From contig DGEF01000057.1 of NCBI GenBank assembly GCA_002385805.1, positions 1 through 5,120 on the forward strand: DNA of 5,120 nt. The letters run 5' to 3'. Below are positions 5,081 through 5,120 of this stretch, piece by piece. Both the position numbers and the translations under genes were made by a program. The number at the start of each line of letters is the position of its first letter. Within the stretch, counting starts at the first letter, position 1. This DNA comes from Peptococcaceae bacterium UBA3933 (GTDB lineage: Bacteria; Bacillota; Peptococcia; Peptococcales; BICA1-8). The notes under the pieces are model-generated. The model worked only from the letters and a program-made list of their open reading frames with translations, was not told the DNA's origin and ran no database searches.

Positions 5081-5120
5081 CTGTCTCTTATACACATCTC
5101 CGAGCCCACAAGACTAAGGC
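5081..5120 (+). other. Illumina Nextera adapter contamination (Tn5 mosaic end plus index)
   Basis: CTGTCTCTTATACACATCT (5081-5099) is the 19-bp Tn5 mosaic end used in Nextera libraries. It continues as CCGAGCCCACAAGAC (5100-5114), which matches the read-2 adapter except for A instead of G at 5110. TAAGGC (5115-5120) equals the first six bases of the common i7 index TAAGGCGA. The run is therefore library sequence left on the end of the contig, not genomic DNA. Any frame across it gains the spurious peptide LLYTSPSP. Confidence 0.97.

Noticed and set aside
4713..5117. Long plus-strand open frame running into the right end
   Set aside because: It is antisense to the membrane-protein gene, has no ribosome binding site and gains its end from adapter sequence (LLYTSPSPQD).
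1..5120. CRISPR array, tRNA, rRNA, IS element or toxin-antitoxin pair
   Set aside because: I saw no regularly spaced direct repeats, cloverleaf, transposase motifs or paired small genes. The Tn5 mosaic end at the right edge is library adapter, not a natural transposon.

Overview
The window looks like the end of a Bacillota (Firmicutes) contig, most likely from an anaerobic clostridial or Peptococcaceae-like lineage. The reasons are low-to-moderate GC, strong AGGAGG-type ribosome binding sites, a TTG start, a short EF-Ts and the sequences of the ribosomal genes; the lineage is an inference. Every recognisable gene is on the minus strand, so transcription reads from right to left.

Right part (about 3200-5080). 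A Lys-rich, single-pass membrane protein of unknown function (4277-4834) lies upstream of rpsB. rpsB has its own good promoter (4175-4203, TTGTCA-17 bp-TATACT with a TG extension). Its leader of about 105 nt can fold into three stacked helices (4095-4152) before a strong Shine-Dalgarno. rpsB (ribosomal protein S2, 279 aa with an acidic tail) is followed by tsf (EF-Ts, 205 aa). The unit ends in a clear intrinsic terminator (2487-2533), not in the pyrH-frr genes that often follow.

Middle and left part (1-2480). A separate leftward unit starts at a promoter at 2454-2480 with a GntR/FadR-type (FCD) regulator that begins with TTG. The promoter region carries an 11-bp palindrome of the FCD-operator type (2428-2438). 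Next come a D-2-hydroxyacid dehydrogenase (532-1551), and then the broken 5' end of an acyl-CoA synthetase gene (159-473) with an in-frame stop and loss of most of the protein. The layout suggests a small catabolic operon for a 2-hydroxy or 2-oxo acid that the FCD protein controls and that has partly decayed. Beyond it, a perfect-consensus promoter (9-37) points off the left edge towards an unseen gene.

Right edge. About 100 bp of GC-rich, hairpin-forming sequence (4977-5075) is unlike the AT-rich neighbourhood and may be a dispersed intergenic repeat. The last 40 bases (5081-5120) are not biological: they match the Illumina Nextera (Tn5 mosaic end) read-2 adapter with the first six bases of an index. 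The genomic sequence therefore ends at 5080 or slightly before. I saw no CRISPR array, tRNA, rRNA or transposase gene, and no convincing new multi-gene system. The points of most interest are the rpsB leader fold, the FCD operator, altered ligand and catalytic residues in the regulator and dehydrogenase, and the adapter tail.
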